Source: Cupriavidus oxalaticus (GTDB taxonomy: Bacteria; Pseudomonadota; Gammaproteobacteria; Burkholderiales; Burkholderiaceae). From it: DNA of 64,000 nt. This document shows positions 1-9,424 of this stretch, piece after piece; position 1 is the stretch's first letter, and every line of letters begins with the position of its first letter. The DNA is taken from assembly GCF_004768545.1 (NCBI RefSeq), contig NZ_CP038635.1, positions 868,001-932,000 of the forward strand, given 5' to 3'. The notes beneath the pieces were generated by a model. That model was not told where the DNA came from and searched no databases. It saw only the letters and a list, made by a program, of their open reading frames with translations. A program made the position numbers and the translations under genes.

Positions 1-238
1 GGCGGTTTTCGATCACCACCGGCTGGCCGAGCTTCTCGCCCACGCGCTGGCCGACCGTGCGCGCCACCAGGTCGGTGGTGCCGCCGGCGGCGTAGGGCAC
101 GACAAAGCGGATCGGACGGGACGGATAGCCGTCGCCGGGCGCGGCGGCGGCGCTGAAGCTGGCGGCGAGCGCCGCGGCCCCGGTCAGGGCAGCGAGCAGC
201 AGCGCGCGGCGGCCGGCGTGTGCGGGGTGGATTGGCAT
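1..238 (-). CDS. Bug/TctC-family solute-binding protein, N-terminal part
   Basis: Only the first 79 codons are in the window; the gene continues past base 1. The protein opens with an Arg-Arg pair, an Ala/Leu-rich secretion signal (residues about 10-33) and then the Bug hallmark start of the mature domain, [16 protein letters not shown], followed by [11 protein letters not shown] and ending at VVIENR. Bug proteins are periplasmic receptors for carboxylates or aromatic acids, often feeding a TctAB permease; no permease gene is visible here. The ATG at 236-238 was chosen because it directly precedes the signal peptide, and the strand upstream carries AGGAG. The ligand cannot be guessed from this fragment. 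Confidence 0.85.
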   Translation of the reverse strand, partial: MPIHPAHAGRRALLLAALTGAAALAASFSAAAAPGDGYPSRPIRFVVPYAAGGTTDLVARTVGQRVGEKLGQPVVIENR

Positions 239-443
239 GGCGAGAAGTCTCCTGGGGTTGTTATTGTGGCGCCGGCCGTGACGCAGGCGGCGCGCGGCCA
301 TTGTAGGGGATAGGCCGCAGGCAGGGCAGGGCCGGGGGCACCGCCGATGCGGTTGCGTCTTTTCGAATACAATCGTCGGGTCGCTTCGCGGGGCCGCGCG
401 GGGCCGGTGCGCCGGCCCTGCGGCCCGCTTTCCACGTATTCCC

Positions 444-1370
444 GTGTCCGTCTCCCAGAAGTCCCTCGCCGCGCCTGCCGCGCTGCCGTCGCCGCAGCGC
501 GCGGGTCTTGCCATCGCCGCCGTCGGCGCGGTGCTGTTCTCCGCCAAGGCGATCGTCGCCAAGCTGATGTACCGCTACAACGTCGATGCCGTGATGGTGC
601 TGACGCTGCGCATGCTGTTCGCCGTGCCGCTGTTCATGGCGATCGGCTGGTGGCAGTCGCGCCGCCTGGCGCCGCTGTCGTGGGCGGACCGCGGGCGCGT
701 GGTGTTCCTCGGCTTCATCGGCTATTACCTGTCGAGCTTCCTGGATTTCATCGGCCTGCAGTACATCACCGCCGGGCTGGAGCGGCTGATCCTGTTCCTG
801 ACGCCGTCGTTCGTGCTGCTGGCCACCGCGCTGGTGTTCCGGCGGCCGATCAGTTCGCGCCAGTGGCTGTCGCTGCTGCTGGCGTATGCCGGCATCGTAC
901 TGGTCTTTGCCCATGACCTCGACGTCAGCGGCGGCCAGGTGTGGCTGGGCGGCGCGCTGGTCCTGGGCAGTGCCATGACGTACGCTGTCTACCTGATCCT
1001 GAGCGGCGAGCTGGTGCGGCGCATCGGCTCGCTGCGGCTGGTGGCCTATGCGATGTGCGTGTCCACCGCCTGCTGCGTGATCCAGTATGTGGCGCTGGGC
1101 CGGCCCGTGGCCGAGCTGGCGCAGCCGGCGCCGGTGATGTGGCTGTCACTCGTCAATGCGGTGTTCTGCACGGTGCTGCCCGTGTCGATGACCATGGTCG
1201 CGGTGGCGCGCATCGGTGCGCCGCTGGCCTCGCAGGCCGGCATGATCGGCCCGGTATCGACGCTGTTGCTCGGCTACTGGCTGCTGGGCGAGCCGATCAG
1301 CGGCGTGCAGCTGGCCGGCGGCGCGCTGGTGATGGGCGGCATGTACCTGCTCTCGGCAAAGAGAAATTGA
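444..1370 (+). CDS. EamA/DMT-family transporter
   Basis: 308 residues, almost wholly hydrophobic, with about ten membrane spans arranged as two EamA repeats (about residues 20-150 and 165-302). The family exports or imports small metabolites such as amino acids and their derivatives across the inner membrane. The start is GTG at 444; no ATG lies between it and the first span. The motifs [20 protein letters not shown] and [18 protein letters not shown] are typical of the two repeats. It lies divergently from the Bug gene and is followed 54 bases later by the SDR gene. The substrate is unknown. Confidence 0.85.
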   Translation: MSVSQKSLAAPAALPSPQRAGLAIAAVGAVLFSAKAIVAKLMYRYNVDAVMVLTLRMLFAVPLFMAIGWWQSRRLAPLSWADRGRVVFLGFIGYYLSSFLDFIGLQYITAGLERLILFLTPSFVLLATALVFRRPISSRQWLSLLLAYAGIVLVFAHDLDVSGGQVWLGGALVLGSAMTYAVYLILSGELVRRIGSLRLVAYAMCVSTACCVIQYVALGRPVAELAQPAPVMWLSLVNAVFCTVLPVSMTMVAVARIGAPLASQAGMIGPVSTLLLGYWLLGEPISGVQLAGGALVMGGMYLLSAKRN

Positions 1371-1424
1371 TGCATCGGCCGGGCGCTCCCGGCCGTACCA
1401 ACACAACAGACAAAGGAGAAACAC

Positions 1425-2213
1425 ATGGACATGGGATTGCGTGGCAAGCATGCGCTGGTGTGCGGCGCCAGCAAGGGCCTTGGCCTGGCCTGCGCCGACG
1501 CCCTCGCGGCGGAAGGCGTTGACGTGGTGATCGTGGCGCGCGGCGCCGAGGCGCTGGAGAAGGCCGCCGCCGACCTGCGCGCCCGCCATGGCCGCCGCGT
1601 GATCGCGGTGGCGACCGACATCACCACGCCCGAAGGCCGCAAGGCGGCGCTGGACGCCGCCGCCAGGCTGGGCGACCTCGACATCCTGGTCAACAACGCC
1701 GGCGGCCCGCCGCCGGGCAACTTTCGCGACTGGGAGCGCAGCGACTGGCTCGCCGCGCTCGACGCCAACATGCTGACCCCGATCGAGCTGATCAAGGCCA
1801 CCGTCGACGGCATGATCGCGCGCAAGTGGGGCCGCATCATCAATATCACCAGCGGCGCGGTCAAGGCGCCGATCGACGTGCTGGGGCTGTCCAACGGCGC
1901 GCGCTCGGGCCTGACCGGCTTTGTCGCGGGCGTGGCGCGCGAAGTGGCGCAGCATGGCGTGACCATCAACAACCTGCTGCCCGGGCCGTTCAATACCGAT
2001 CGCCTGCGCAAGACCATGGAAGGCGGCGCCCAGAAGGCCGGCCTGAGCGTCGAGGAAGTGGCGCAGCGCCGTGCCGCGCAGAACCCGACGCGCCGCTTCG
2101 GCGAGCCGGCCGAGTTCGGCGCTGCCTGCGCCTTCCTGTGCAGCCGCCAGGCTGCCTATATCACCGGGCAGAACCTGCTGATCGACGGCGGCGCCTACCC
2201 CGGCACGTTCTGA
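1425..2213 (+). CDS. SDR-family protein with atypical active site
   Basis: 262 residues with a Rossmann fold. The cofactor loop GASKGLG is at residues 14-20 and the NNAG structural motif at about 90-93. The serine of the catalytic triad is present (S143 in NITSG), but the positions where Tyr and Lys of YxxxK belong read S156 and R160 in LSNGARSG. Classical dehydrogenase chemistry may therefore be lost or altered. The C-terminal half ([22 protein letters not shown]) is otherwise standard. It is preceded by AAGGAG nine bases before ATG and followed closely by mgsA and a quinone reductase on the same strand, probably one operon. Automated annotation would call it 3-oxoacyl-ACP reductase; I would not assign that reaction. 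Confidence 0.85.
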   Translation: MDMGLRGKHALVCGASKGLGLACADALAAEGVDVVIVARGAEALEKAAADLRARHGRRVIAVATDITTPEGRKAALDAAARLGDLDILVNNAGGPPPGNFRDWERSDWLAALDANMLTPIELIKATVDGMIARKWGRIINITSGAVKAPIDVLGLSNGARSGLTGFVAGVAREVAQHGVTINNLLPGPFNTDRLRKTMEGGAQKAGLSVEEVAQRRAAQNPTRRFGEPAEFGAACAFLCSRQAAYITGQNLLIDGGAYPGTF

Positions 2214-2260
2214 TTTCCACCAGCCTGCTGCAGTCTCACCACCCCAACCAGGAATTACTG

Positions 2261-2659
2261 ATGACACGCCCTCGCATCGCGCTGATCGCCCACGACCACA
2301 AGAAGGACGATATCGTCGCCTTCGCCACGCGCCATCGCGCGTTCCTCTCGCAATGCGAGCTGCTGGCCACCGGCACGACCGGCGGCCGCCTGATCGACGA
2401 GGTCGGACTGGAAGTGACGCGCATGCTGTCGGGGCCGTGGGGCGGCGACCTGCAGATCGGCGCGCAGCTGGCCGAAGGGCGCGTGCGCGCCGTGGTGTTC
2501 CTGCGCGACCCGATGACGCCGCAGCCGCATGAACCCGACATCAACGCGCTGGTGCGCGCGTGCGACGTGCACAACGTGCCGTGCGCGACCAACGTGGCTA
2601 CTGCCGAACTGTTGATCGCGGGCCTGGCCAACGAGGCCGACGGCGCGCAGGCAAGCTGA
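2261..2659 (+). CDS. mgsA: Methylglyoxal synthase
   Basis: 132 residues. It converts dihydroxyacetone phosphate to methylglyoxal and phosphate in the cytoplasm, a bypass that relieves phosphate limitation in glycolysis. Family motifs are clear: [11 protein letters not shown] at the N-terminus, the phosphate-binding LLATGTTGG, the catalytic segment [13 protein letters not shown] containing the conserved Asp, and [13 protein letters not shown] near the end. The internal ATG at 2261 was chosen over a longer reading frame because the family starts there and GGA lies just upstream. It sits between the SDR and quinone reductase genes; the latter could act on reactive carbonyls or quinones. Confidence 0.93.
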   Translation: MTRPRIALIAHDHKKDDIVAFATRHRAFLSQCELLATGTTGGRLIDEVGLEVTRMLSGPWGGDLQIGAQLAEGRVRAVVFLRDPMTPQPHEPDINALVRACDVHNVPCATNVATAELLIAGLANEADGAQAS

Positions 2660-2701
2660 ATTCCCCCGATCGATGCAACACCACAATTAGGAGCGACGCA
2701 G

Positions 2702-3679
2702 ATGAGCAAAGCCATCCGGATCGAGCAGACCGGCGGTCCTGAAGTCATGCAGTGGGTCGATGTGGAAGTGGGCGAGCCCGGCCCCGGCCAGGTGCGCGTG
2801 CGCCACGAAGCGGTGGGCCTGAACTACATCGACGTCTATTTCCGCACCGGCCTGTACAAGCAGCCGCTGCCGGGCGGCCTGGGCATGGAAGGCGCGGGAG
2901 TGGTCGAGGCCGTGGGGGAGGGCGTCGGCCACGTGAGCGTGGGCGACCGCGTCGCCTATGCCGGCCGTCCGACCGGCGCGTATGCGCAGGTGCGCGTGAT
3001 GCCGGCCGATATCGTGGTGCGGCTGCCGGACGCGATCCCGTTCGACACCGCCGCGGCCATGATGCTGCAGGGCCTGACCGCGCAATACCTGATCCGCGAC
3101 AGCTACCAGGCGCAGCCGGGCGACACGGTGCTGCTGCACGCGGCTGCCGGCGGTGTGGGCCTGATCGTCAGCCAGTGGCTCAAGGCGCTTGGCGTGACCG
3201 TGATCGGCACCGTCGGCACGGACGAGAAGGCAGAGCTGGCGCGCGCCAACGGCTGCGCCCATACCATCGTCTACACGCGCGAGTCGTTCGTCGACCGCGT
3301 CAAGGAAATCACCAACGGCAAGGGCGTGCCGGCGGTCTATGACTCGATCGGCAAGGACACGTTCCAGGGCTCGCTCGACTGCCTGGCGCCGCGCGGCACC
3401 ATGGTGAGCTTCGGCAATGCTTCGGGCCCGGTGCCGCCGTTCGACCTCTCAGTGCTCGGCAACAAGGGTTCGCTGCGGCTGACGCGCCCGACGCTGATGA
3501 CCTACGTGGTGCACCGCGAGCTGCTCGAGCCGATGGTGGCCGACCTGTTCGATGCGGTCACGACCGGCAAGGTCAAGGTCGATATCCGCCAGCAATATGC
3601 GTTGTCGGAAGTGGCGCAGGCGCACCGCGACCTGGAAGCGCGCAAGACCACCGGCTCGACCATCCTGCTGCCGCGCTGA
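2702..3679 (+). CDS. NADPH:quinone oxidoreductase (zeta-crystallin type MDR)
   Basis: 325 residues, medium-chain dehydrogenase/reductase fold without the zinc ligands of alcohol dehydrogenases. A GroES-like N-terminal domain (residues about 28-115, GLNYIDVYFRTGLY) is followed by a Rossmann domain with AAAGGVG at about residue 145. It reduces quinones with NADPH in the cytoplasm. GGAGCGACGCAG precedes the ATG. It is the last gene of the SDR-mgsA-qor run and is closed by a strong hairpin terminator at 3701-3737. Qor-type genes are usually about 325 residues, so this one is full length. Confidence 0.92.
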   Translation: MSKAIRIEQTGGPEVMQWVDVEVGEPGPGQVRVRHEAVGLNYIDVYFRTGLYKQPLPGGLGMEGAGVVEAVGEGVGHVSVGDRVAYAGRPTGAYAQVRVMPADIVVRLPDAIPFDTAAAMMLQGLTAQYLIRDSYQAQPGDTVLLHAAAGGVGLIVSQWLKALGVTVIGTVGTDEKAELARANGCAHTIVYTRESFVDRVKEITNGKGVPAVYDSIGKDTFQGSLDCLAPRGTMVSFGNASGPVPPFDLSVLGNKGSLRLTRPTLMTYVVHRELLEPMVADLFDAVTTGKVKVDIRQQYALSEVAQAHRDLEARKTTGSTILLPR

Positions 3680-3699
3680 ATCCGGTTCCGCTCAGGCAT

Positions 3700-3738
3700 A
3701 AAAAATCCCCGGCGCAGCGAGTGCCCCGGGGATTTTTC
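3700..3738. terminator. Bidirectional intrinsic terminator
   Basis: A perfect 12-bp inverted repeat, AAAAATCCCCGG (3701-3712) and CCGGGGATTTTT (3726-3737), with A-rich and T-rich flanks. It lies between the convergent quinone reductase gene and the YkvA-like gene and can serve both. Confidence 0.9.
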
Positions 3739-3748
3739 TTTGGCGGCT

Positions 3749-4042
3749 TCAGTGCGGCCGGACCGTGGTGGCTGTGGCGCGCGCCTGCGCCTGGCGCAGG
3801 ATATGCGGCGGCAGGTGCTTCAGGATCAGGTGGACGGCCAGCGGGATCAGCACCACGTCGTCGATGATGCCAAGCCCGGCGACCACGTCAGGCACGAGGT
3901 CGATCGGCGAAATCGCGTACAGCAGCAGCCCGATCGCCGCGGGTTTCAGCCATGCCGGGGCATCCGGGTGGCGCAGCGCGTACCAGAACAGCCGCCCGTC
4001 GCGGCGTACCAGCGTCCACAGGGCCGAAAATCGCTTCAACAT
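3749..4042 (-). CDS. YkvA-like DUF1232 membrane protein
   Basis: 97 residues. It carries the DUF1232 signature AISPIDLVPDVVAGLGIIDD (about residues 44-63), flanked by hydrophobic stretches, so it is probably a small inner-membrane protein. The molecular role of the family is not established. GGAGGCCTCTC lies before the ATG. It is alone on its strand between the bidirectional terminator and the ABC importer genes. Confidence 0.85.
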   Translation of the reverse strand: MLKRFSALWTLVRRDGRLFWYALRHPDAPAWLKPAAIGLLLYAISPIDLVPDVVAGLGIIDDVVLIPLAVHLILKHLPPHILRQAQARATATTVRPH

Positions 4043-4185
4043 GAGAGGCCTCCTTCACATGGCGCGCGCCTGACACTGGCGCATACGCAGATAGCTTGGG
4101 CCGTTGTTGGCGGCTTCAAGTTCCGCGGGGGCAATGTGATGGGAGAGGCGGTGGGGGTGCGGCTGCCAATGCCTGCGGTTGTCTC

Positions 4186-4209
4186 CCCTCTCCCGCGCGC
4201 GGGAGAGGG
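4186..4209. repeat. Palindromic element, copy 1 (CCCTCTCCCGC core)
   Basis: A perfect 24-bp palindrome with arms CCCTCTCCCGCG and CGCGGGAGAGGG, between the YkvA-like gene and the 3' end of the BMP receptor gene. A second element with the same CCCTCTCCCGC/GCGGGAGAGGG core is at 9355-9392. Both are intergenic, close to gene ends, which fits a REP-like or terminator-like repeat. Confidence 0.7.
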
Positions 4210-4253
4210 AGAACACCTTGCTTAGGCTAGTCCGGGCGGCTTTGGTGCACCGA

Positions 4254-5399
4254 TCAGCCCGGAATCTTCCCTTCTACACCCTCGACGTAGAACTTCACGC
4301 CATGCAGGAACTTGTCATCCGCGACCTGATCCTTCGCCAGCTGCTCCTTGCCGGTGTTGTCCTTGATCGGACCCTTCCAGATCGGCGCGCTGCCATCGGC
4401 AATGCCCTTCTTGCGCTCCTCGACCAGCTTCTTCACATCTTCGGGCACGACCGCGTTGAACGACTTCAGGTCGATCATGCCTTCCTTCAGGCCCCACCAC
4501 GTGGTGCCGTTCTTCCACTGGTTGTTCAGCACGTCTTCCACCACCTTGTTGTAGTAGACGCCCCACGAGATCACCGACGCGGCCAGGTGGGCCTTGTCGC
4601 CGAACTTGGTCATGTCGCTGTCCCAGCCGAAGGCATGCACGCCCTTCTCCTGCGCGGTCTGCACCACCGCGGCGGAGTCGGTGTTCTGCATCAGCATGTC
4701 GACGCCCTGGCCGATCAGCGTGGTGGCGGCTTCGCGCTCCTTGCCCGGGTCGAACCACTTGTTGACCCACACCACCTTGACCGTGGCGTTCGGATTGACG
4801 CTGCGCGCGCCCAGCGTGAACGAGTCGATATTGCGGATCACTTCTGGGATGGGCACCGACGCGACCACGCCCATCTTGCCGGTCTTGCTCATCTTGCCGG
4901 CGACCACGCCGGCCAGGTACGCGCCTTCATAGGTGCGCACGTCGTACTGGGCCAGGTTGTCGGCGGTCTTGAAGCCGGTGGCGTGCTCGAACTTCACGTC
5001 CGGGAATTCCTTGGCGACCTTGAGCATCGACTCCATGTAGCCGAAGGTAGTGCCGAAGATCAGCTTGTTGCCCTGGCTGGCCAGGTCGCGGAACACGCGC
5101 TCGGCGTCGGCGGCGGATTCGGGCACGTTTTCGACGAAGGTGGTCTTGACCTTGCTGCCGAATTTTTCTTCCACGGCCTTGCGGCCGTTGTCATGCGCGT
5201 AGGTCCAGCCGGCATCGCCGACCGGTCCGATATAGACGAAGGCGACCTTGAGCGGTTCGCCCGCGGCAGCGGCAGCCGGCGCGGAGGCCGGGCCGGCGGT
5301 CTCGGCAGGCTTCTCGGCTTCCTTCTTGCCACAGCCGGCCAGGGCCAGCACTGCGGTGGCGGCCAGCGCCGCCAGGGTCTTCCTGCGCGTGACGATCAT
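4254..5399 (-). CDS. BMP-family ABC transporter substrate-binding lipoprotein
   Basis: 381 residues from the ATG at 5399, which follows AAGGAGAAATC. The signal ends in the lipobox LALAGC (cysteine at about residue 22), so the protein is probably a lipid-anchored periplasmic receptor. An Ala/Pro/Glu-rich linker follows, then the BMP domain beginning LKVAFVYIGPVGDAGWTYAHD and containing NTDSAAVVQTAQEKGVHAFG. BMP receptors bind nucleosides, purines or related ligands. The gene is last in the ATPase-permease-permease-receptor set (9162 down to 4254), 71 bases after the second permease. A longer frame exists upstream but lacks a signal peptide start. Confidence 0.92.
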   Translation of the reverse strand: MIVTRRKTLAALAATAVLALAGCGKKEAEKPAETAGPASAPAAAAAGEPLKVAFVYIGPVGDAGWTYAHDNGRKAVEEKFGSKVKTTFVENVPESAADAERVFRDLASQGNKLIFGTTFGYMESMLKVAKEFPDVKFEHATGFKTADNLAQYDVRTYEGAYLAGVVAGKMSKTGKMGVVASVPIPEVIRNIDSFTLGARSVNPNATVKVVWVNKWFDPGKEREAATTLIGQGVDMLMQNTDSAAVVQTAQEKGVHAFGWDSDMTKFGDKAHLAASVISWGVYYNKVVEDVLNNQWKNGTTWWGLKEGMIDLKSFNAVVPEDVKKLVEERKKGIADGSAPIWKGPIKDNTGKEQLAKDQVADDKFLHGVKFYVEGVEGKIPG

Positions 5400-5469
5400 G
5401 ATTTCTCCTTGTGTGAATTGTTTGGTAGCTCGGGGATTTCCGTCAAAAAAATCGATCAGATACTGGCGA

Positions 5470-6390
5470 TCAGGCATTGCCGGGCCGGAACGGCTTCCCC
5501 AGCGATGCCGGCATGTTCAGCCGTATCCACGCGGGGTTGCGCGAGATCAGCGCCAGCACCACGATGGTGGCCGCGTACGGCAGCATCGACAGGAACTGCG
5601 AGGGCACCGATACGCCGATGCCCTGCAGGTAGAACTGCAGGATGGTCACGCCGCCGAACAGCCACGCGCCGATCAGCACGCGGCCCGGACGCCAGGTGGC
5701 GAAGGTGGTCAGCGCCAGCGCGATCCAGCCGCGGCCGGCGACCAGGTTCTCGACCCACATCGGGGTATAGACCAGCGACAGGTAGGCGCCCGCCAGCCCG
5801 CAGCAGGCGCCGCCGAACAGCAGCGCGCCGAAGCGGATGGTGCGCACGGGATAGCCCAGCGCGTGCGCGGATTCCGGCGACTCGCCGATCGCGCGCAGCG
5901 TCAGGCCGGCGCGCGTGCGGAACAGGAACCACATGATGGCAAGGCACAGCAGCAGGCTGAAATAGACCATCCAGTGATGCTGGAAGAACGCCGGACCGAA
6001 GAAAGGCAGGTTGGCCAGTCCCGGCACGGCCTTGGCCTGCGCCGGCATGGCGAAGCCGACGAAGCGCTGGCCCATGAAGGCCGACAGCCCGGTGCCGAAG
6101 ATCGACAGCGCCAGGCCGGTGGCGACCTGGTTGGTGGCCAGCACCAGCGCCAGCCACGAGAACAGCGTGGCCATCAGCATGCCGGCCAGCGCGCCGGCGG
6201 CAAAGCCGAGCATCGGCGACTGGGTCTGGTAGCCGACCATGAAGCCGGCCACCGCGGCGACCAGCATCATGCCTTCGGCGCCCAGGTTGAGCACGCCCGA
6301 GCGTTCGTTGATCAGCAGGCCCAGCGCCGCCAGCAGCAGCGGCGTGCCGGCGTTGATGGCGGTGGCAATGAGGGGAGCGAGTTGTTCCAT
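5470..6390 (-). CDS. BMP-type ABC transporter permease 2
   Basis: 306 residues with about eight to nine membrane spans and the BPD_transp_2 pattern, including [16 protein letters not shown] near residue 35 and [18 protein letters not shown] around residue 197. It forms the inner-membrane channel together with the permease encoded just upstream (18 bases between them). The family context is nucleoside/purine-type import with the BMP receptor downstream. AAGCAAGAGAAAAC precedes the ATG. Confidence 0.9.
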   Translation of the reverse strand: MEQLAPLIATAINAGTPLLLAALGLLINERSGVLNLGAEGMMLVAAVAGFMVGYQTQSPMLGFAAGALAGMLMATLFSWLALVLATNQVATGLALSIFGTGLSAFMGQRFVGFAMPAQAKAVPGLANLPFFGPAFFQHHWMVYFSLLLCLAIMWFLFRTRAGLTLRAIGESPESAHALGYPVRTIRFGALLFGGACCGLAGAYLSLVYTPMWVENLVAGRGWIALALTTFATWRPGRVLIGAWLFGGVTILQFYLQGIGVSVPSQFLSMLPYAATIVVLALISRNPAWIRLNMPASLGKPFRPGNA

Positions 6391-6407
6391 GTTTTCTCTT
6401 GCTCCGC

Positions 6408-7517
6408 TCAGGCCGTGGTGGCGCGCCAGCGCAGGCGGTTTTCGATCAGCGTGTCGCAGGCCAGCAGGAAGAACAGCAGCATGCCCTGGAACACCCAGCC
6501 TATGGCCGACGGCAGGCCCAGGCGCGATTGCGCCATCTCGCCGCCGATATAGAACAGCGACATCATGATGCCGCCGAAGACGGTGCCGACCGGGTGCAGC
6601 CGGCCGATAAACGCGACGATGATCGCGGTGAAGCCGTAGCCCGGCGAGATCGACGGCAGCAACTGGCCGATCGGTCCGACCACTTCAAACGCGCCTGCCA
6701 GCCCCGCGGTCGCGCCCGAGATCAGCAGCGCGCTCCACAACGCGCTGCGCGCCGAAAAGCCCGCGTAGCGCGCCGCCGCCGGCGCGGTACCGCCGACCTG
6801 CAGCCGATAGCCGGCAAAGCTGCGGAACACGAACACCGTCATCACCACCACCAACACCAGCATCACCGCAAAGCCGGCGTGCAGGCGCGAGCCCGACATC
6901 AGGTTGGGCAGCAGGAACTCGGACGAGAACACCTTGGACTGCGGGAAGTTCATGCCATTGGGATCCTTCAGCGGCCCGTTGACCACCCACAGCAGCAACT
7001 GCTGCGCGATATAGGTGAGCATCAGCGAGACCAGGATCTCGTTGGCGTTGAACCTGTCTTTCAGCAGCGCCGTGAGCGAAGCCCACGCCATGCCGCCGGC
7101 GATGCCGGCGAGCGAGGCCAGTACCAGAACCACGGTGCCGTTCAGGGCCTGCCCCGGCACGTCGAAATACAGCACCACGGCACCGGCGCAGATGCCGCCG
7201 GCAATCAGCTGGCCGTCGGCGCCGATGTTCCACACGTTGGCCCGGTAGCACACCGAAAGCCCCAGCGCGCACAGCACCAGCGGCACCGTCTTCAGCAGCA
7301 CCTCGCCGATCGCGCGCTTGTCGCGCAGCGGATCCGCCAGGAAGACCTTGAGCGCGGCCACCGGGTCCTTGCCCAGCACCAGGAACAGCAGCGCGCCGAA
7401 CAGCAGCGTCAGCGCCAGCGCAACCACCGGCGAGGCATAGGCCATGGTGCGCGACGGCAGCCCGCGCGGTGCCAGCGTTAGCGGGGAGCGGGGGAGGAGG
7501 CGTCGCACATCAGCCAT
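6408..7517 (-). CDS. BMP-type ABC transporter permease 1
   Basis: 369 residues, about nine to ten membrane spans, BPD_transp_2 family, with NVWNIGADGQLIAGG around residue 94 matching the conserved segment of this permease class. The ATG at 7515-7517 overlaps the end of the ATPase gene by eight bases, so the two are translationally coupled. It would pair with permease 2 to form the heterodimeric channel. Some homologues start at the internal Met near residue 25; the overlap makes the longer start plausible. Confidence 0.88.
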   Translation of the reverse strand: MADVRRLLPRSPLTLAPRGLPSRTMAYASPVVALALTLLFGALLFLVLGKDPVAALKVFLADPLRDKRAIGEVLLKTVPLVLCALGLSVCYRANVWNIGADGQLIAGGICAGAVVLYFDVPGQALNGTVVLVLASLAGIAGGMAWASLTALLKDRFNANEILVSLMLTYIAQQLLLWVVNGPLKDPNGMNFPQSKVFSSEFLLPNLMSGSRLHAGFAVMLVLVVVMTVFVFRSFAGYRLQVGGTAPAAARYAGFSARSALWSALLISGATAGLAGAFEVVGPIGQLLPSISPGYGFTAIIVAFIGRLHPVGTVFGGIMMSLFYIGGEMAQSRLGLPSAIGWVFQGMLLFFLLACDTLIENRLRWRATTA

Positions 7518-9162
7518 GGTTTGCCACCTCCGCCGGGTGTGCCTTGGCGGGGCCGCCTTGCCACAAGCCGCTCATCCACAGGCCGACCTGCTCGCGCGTG
7601 GCAGTTTCGGTCGGCACCGACGGCGACAGGTGGCCCTTGGCGATAACATGCAGCCGGTCGCAGATCGCGAACAGCTCGTCGAGTTCTTCCGACACCACCA
7701 GGATGGCGCAGCCGGTGGCCTTCAGCGCCAGGATCTCGTTATGGATCTGCGCCGCGGCGCCCACGTCCACGCCCCAGGTCGGTTGCGCCACGATCAATAC
7801 CCTCGGGCCGCTTTCGATCTCGCGGCCGACAATGAATTTCTGCAGGTTGCCGCCGGACAGGCTGCGCGCCAGCGCATCCGGTCCGCTGGCCTTGACGCGG
7901 AAGCGGTCGATCACCGCCGTGGCCAGCCCGGTGGCGGCCTTCGGCGAGATCATGCCCTTGCGCACGTAGGGTCGCGTCTGGTGCGACAACAGGACATTGG
8001 TAGCCAGGCTCATGCCCGGCACAGCACCACGGCCCAGGCGTTCCTCCGGCACGAAGGCGAGGCCGGCGCGGCGGCGCCGGCGCGCGTCGAGCTTGCCCAC
8101 CGGCCTGCCGCCGATCTGCACCGATGCGCTGGCCGCGCGCGTGTCCTCGCCCGAGAGCGCCGCCAACAACTCCTGCTGGCCGTTGCCGGAGACGCCGGCG
8201 ATGCCGACGACCTCGCCCGCATGCAGGTCCAGCGAAATCCGGCTCAGCTCGGTGGCGAAGGCATGCGCGCGCGGCAGCGACAGCTCCTGCACGCTCAGTT
8301 GCACCGGACCGCGGAAGGCAGTCACGCGCGCCTCGCGCGGCGGTTCGCCGCCGATCATCAGCCGCGACAGCGACGCCGCGGTTTCCTGCCGCGGATCGCA
8401 CACGCCGGTGACCTTGCCCATGCGCATCACGGTGGCGTGATGGCACAGCGCGCGGATCTCGTCGAGCTTGTGGCTGATGTAGAGGATGCTGGTGCCTTCG
8501 CCGGCCAGCTGGCGCAGCGTGACGAAGAGCGTCTCCACCGCCTGCGGCGTCAGCACCGAAGTGGGCTCGTCCAGGATCAGCAGCTGCGGATTGGCCAGCA
8601 GCGCGCGCACGATCTCCACGCGCTGGCGCTCGCCGACCGACAGCGTGTGCACGTGGCGGTTCGGTTCCAGCGGCAGGCCGTAGCGTTCGGCGGTGGCGCG
8701 GATGCGCTCGGCCAGCTGCTTCATGTTGCCTTGCTGGCTGGCCGGCAGGCCGAGCGCAATGTTCTCGGTCACGGTCAGCGTGTCGAACAGCGAGAAATGC
8801 TGGAACACCATGGCAATGCCCAGGTTGCGGGCATCGTGCGGGCTGTTGATCGTGACCGGCGCCCCGTTGAAGTGCATCTCGCCGGCATCGGGCCGGACGG
8901 CTCCGAAGATGATCTTCATCAGGGTGGATTTGCCGGCGCCGTTCTCGCCCAGGACCGCGTGGATCTCGCCGGGTGCGACGGTAAGGCTGACGTCGTCGTT
9001 GGCGACGACGCCCGGATAGCGCTTGCTGATATGGGAAAGCGCCAGCCTGGGAGGGGTTTGTGATGTCACTGAGGCGGCTCGGGTTGTTGTGAGGGCAGCA
9101 ACGTCGGATGAGTCAAAGCGCGGCAGTGCGTGGCGCAGGATCGCCGCGACGCATTGCAGCAT
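7510..9162 (-). CDS. BMP-type ABC transporter ATP-binding protein (two ATPase domains)
   Basis: 550 residues in the longest form. The first ATPase domain has Walker A GENGAGKST (72-80), signature LSVGERQRVEI and Walker B LLILDEPTS. The second, as in RbsA/MglA-type proteins, has a degenerate Walker A (GVSGNGQQE), a good signature LSGGNLQKFIVGREI and a changed Walker B (VLIVAQPTWG, Gln for Asp-Glu). It energises the importer encoded downstream. The start is uncertain: the ATG at 9162 lacks a clear ribosome site, and GTG at 9069 (VTSQTPPRLALSHISKRYPG) would remove 31 residues outside the domain. A TATAAT on this strand is at 9204-9199. Confidence 0.9.
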   Translation of the reverse strand: MLQCVAAILRHALPRFDSSDVAALTTTRAASVTSQTPPRLALSHISKRYPGVVANDDVSLTVAPGEIHAVLGENGAGKSTLMKIIFGAVRPDAGEMHFNGAPVTINSPHDARNLGIAMVFQHFSLFDTLTVTENIALGLPASQQGNMKQLAERIRATAERYGLPLEPNRHVHTLSVGERQRVEIVRALLANPQLLILDEPTSVLTPQAVETLFVTLRQLAGEGTSILYISHKLDEIRALCHHATVMRMGKVTGVCDPRQETAASLSRLMIGGEPPREARVTAFRGPVQLSVQELSLPRAHAFATELSRISLDLHAGEVVGIAGVSGNGQQELLAALSGEDTRAASASVQIGGRPVGKLDARRRRRAGLAFVPEERLGRGAVPGMSLATNVLLSHQTRPYVRKGMISPKAATGLATAVIDRFRVKASGPDALARSLSGGNLQKFIVGREIESGPRVLIVAQPTWGVDVGAAAQIHNEILALKATGCAILVVSEELDELFAICDRLHVIAKGHLSPSVPTETATREQVGLWMSGLWQGGPAKAHPAEVANHG

Positions 9163-9298
9163 TCATCATGAACTGGTGATGCTCGATATAGGTGACGAAT
9201 TATATAAGTGAGCAGGGGATGGAAGGCTTGAAACGGGCGAGTGTCCAGTCCCTGCAACGGTTGCAGGCGGGTTGCAAGTCGCGTGCCGGTTGCGGCAC

Positions 9299-9338
9299 GA
9301 AAAAAAGCCGCGGCCTCCTGGTGGAGGCGGCGGCCTTT
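9299..9338 (-). terminator. Terminator after the pirin gene
   Basis: Near-perfect GC-rich inverted repeat, GCCGCGGCCTCC (9307-9318) against GGAGGCGGCGGC (9323-9334). On the minus strand it is followed by a run of seven T. It lies about 90 bases past the pirin stop codon. Confidence 0.65.
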
Positions 9339-9354
9339 GAGATTGTTTTCTCCC

Positions 9355-9392
9355 CTTGCGCCCCTCTCCCGCGGGCGGGAGAGGGGCGCAAG
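9355..9392. repeat. Palindromic element, copy 2 (CCCTCTCCCGC core)
   Basis: A perfect 18-bp inverted repeat, arms 9355-9372 and 9375-9392 with a two-base loop, running CTTGCGCCCCTCTCCCGC outward in. The central CCCTCTCCCGC/GCGGGAGAGGG is the same as in the copy at 4186-4209. It sits just downstream of the pirin gene. Confidence 0.75.
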
Positions 9393-9424
9393 CCGGCGGC
9401 GCGGTGACGGCCTGGAGCCCGTCC

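Noticed and set aside
4179..5936. 585-codon plus-strand frame across the BMP importer genes
   Set aside because: Antisense to two clear ABC transporter genes; no motif.
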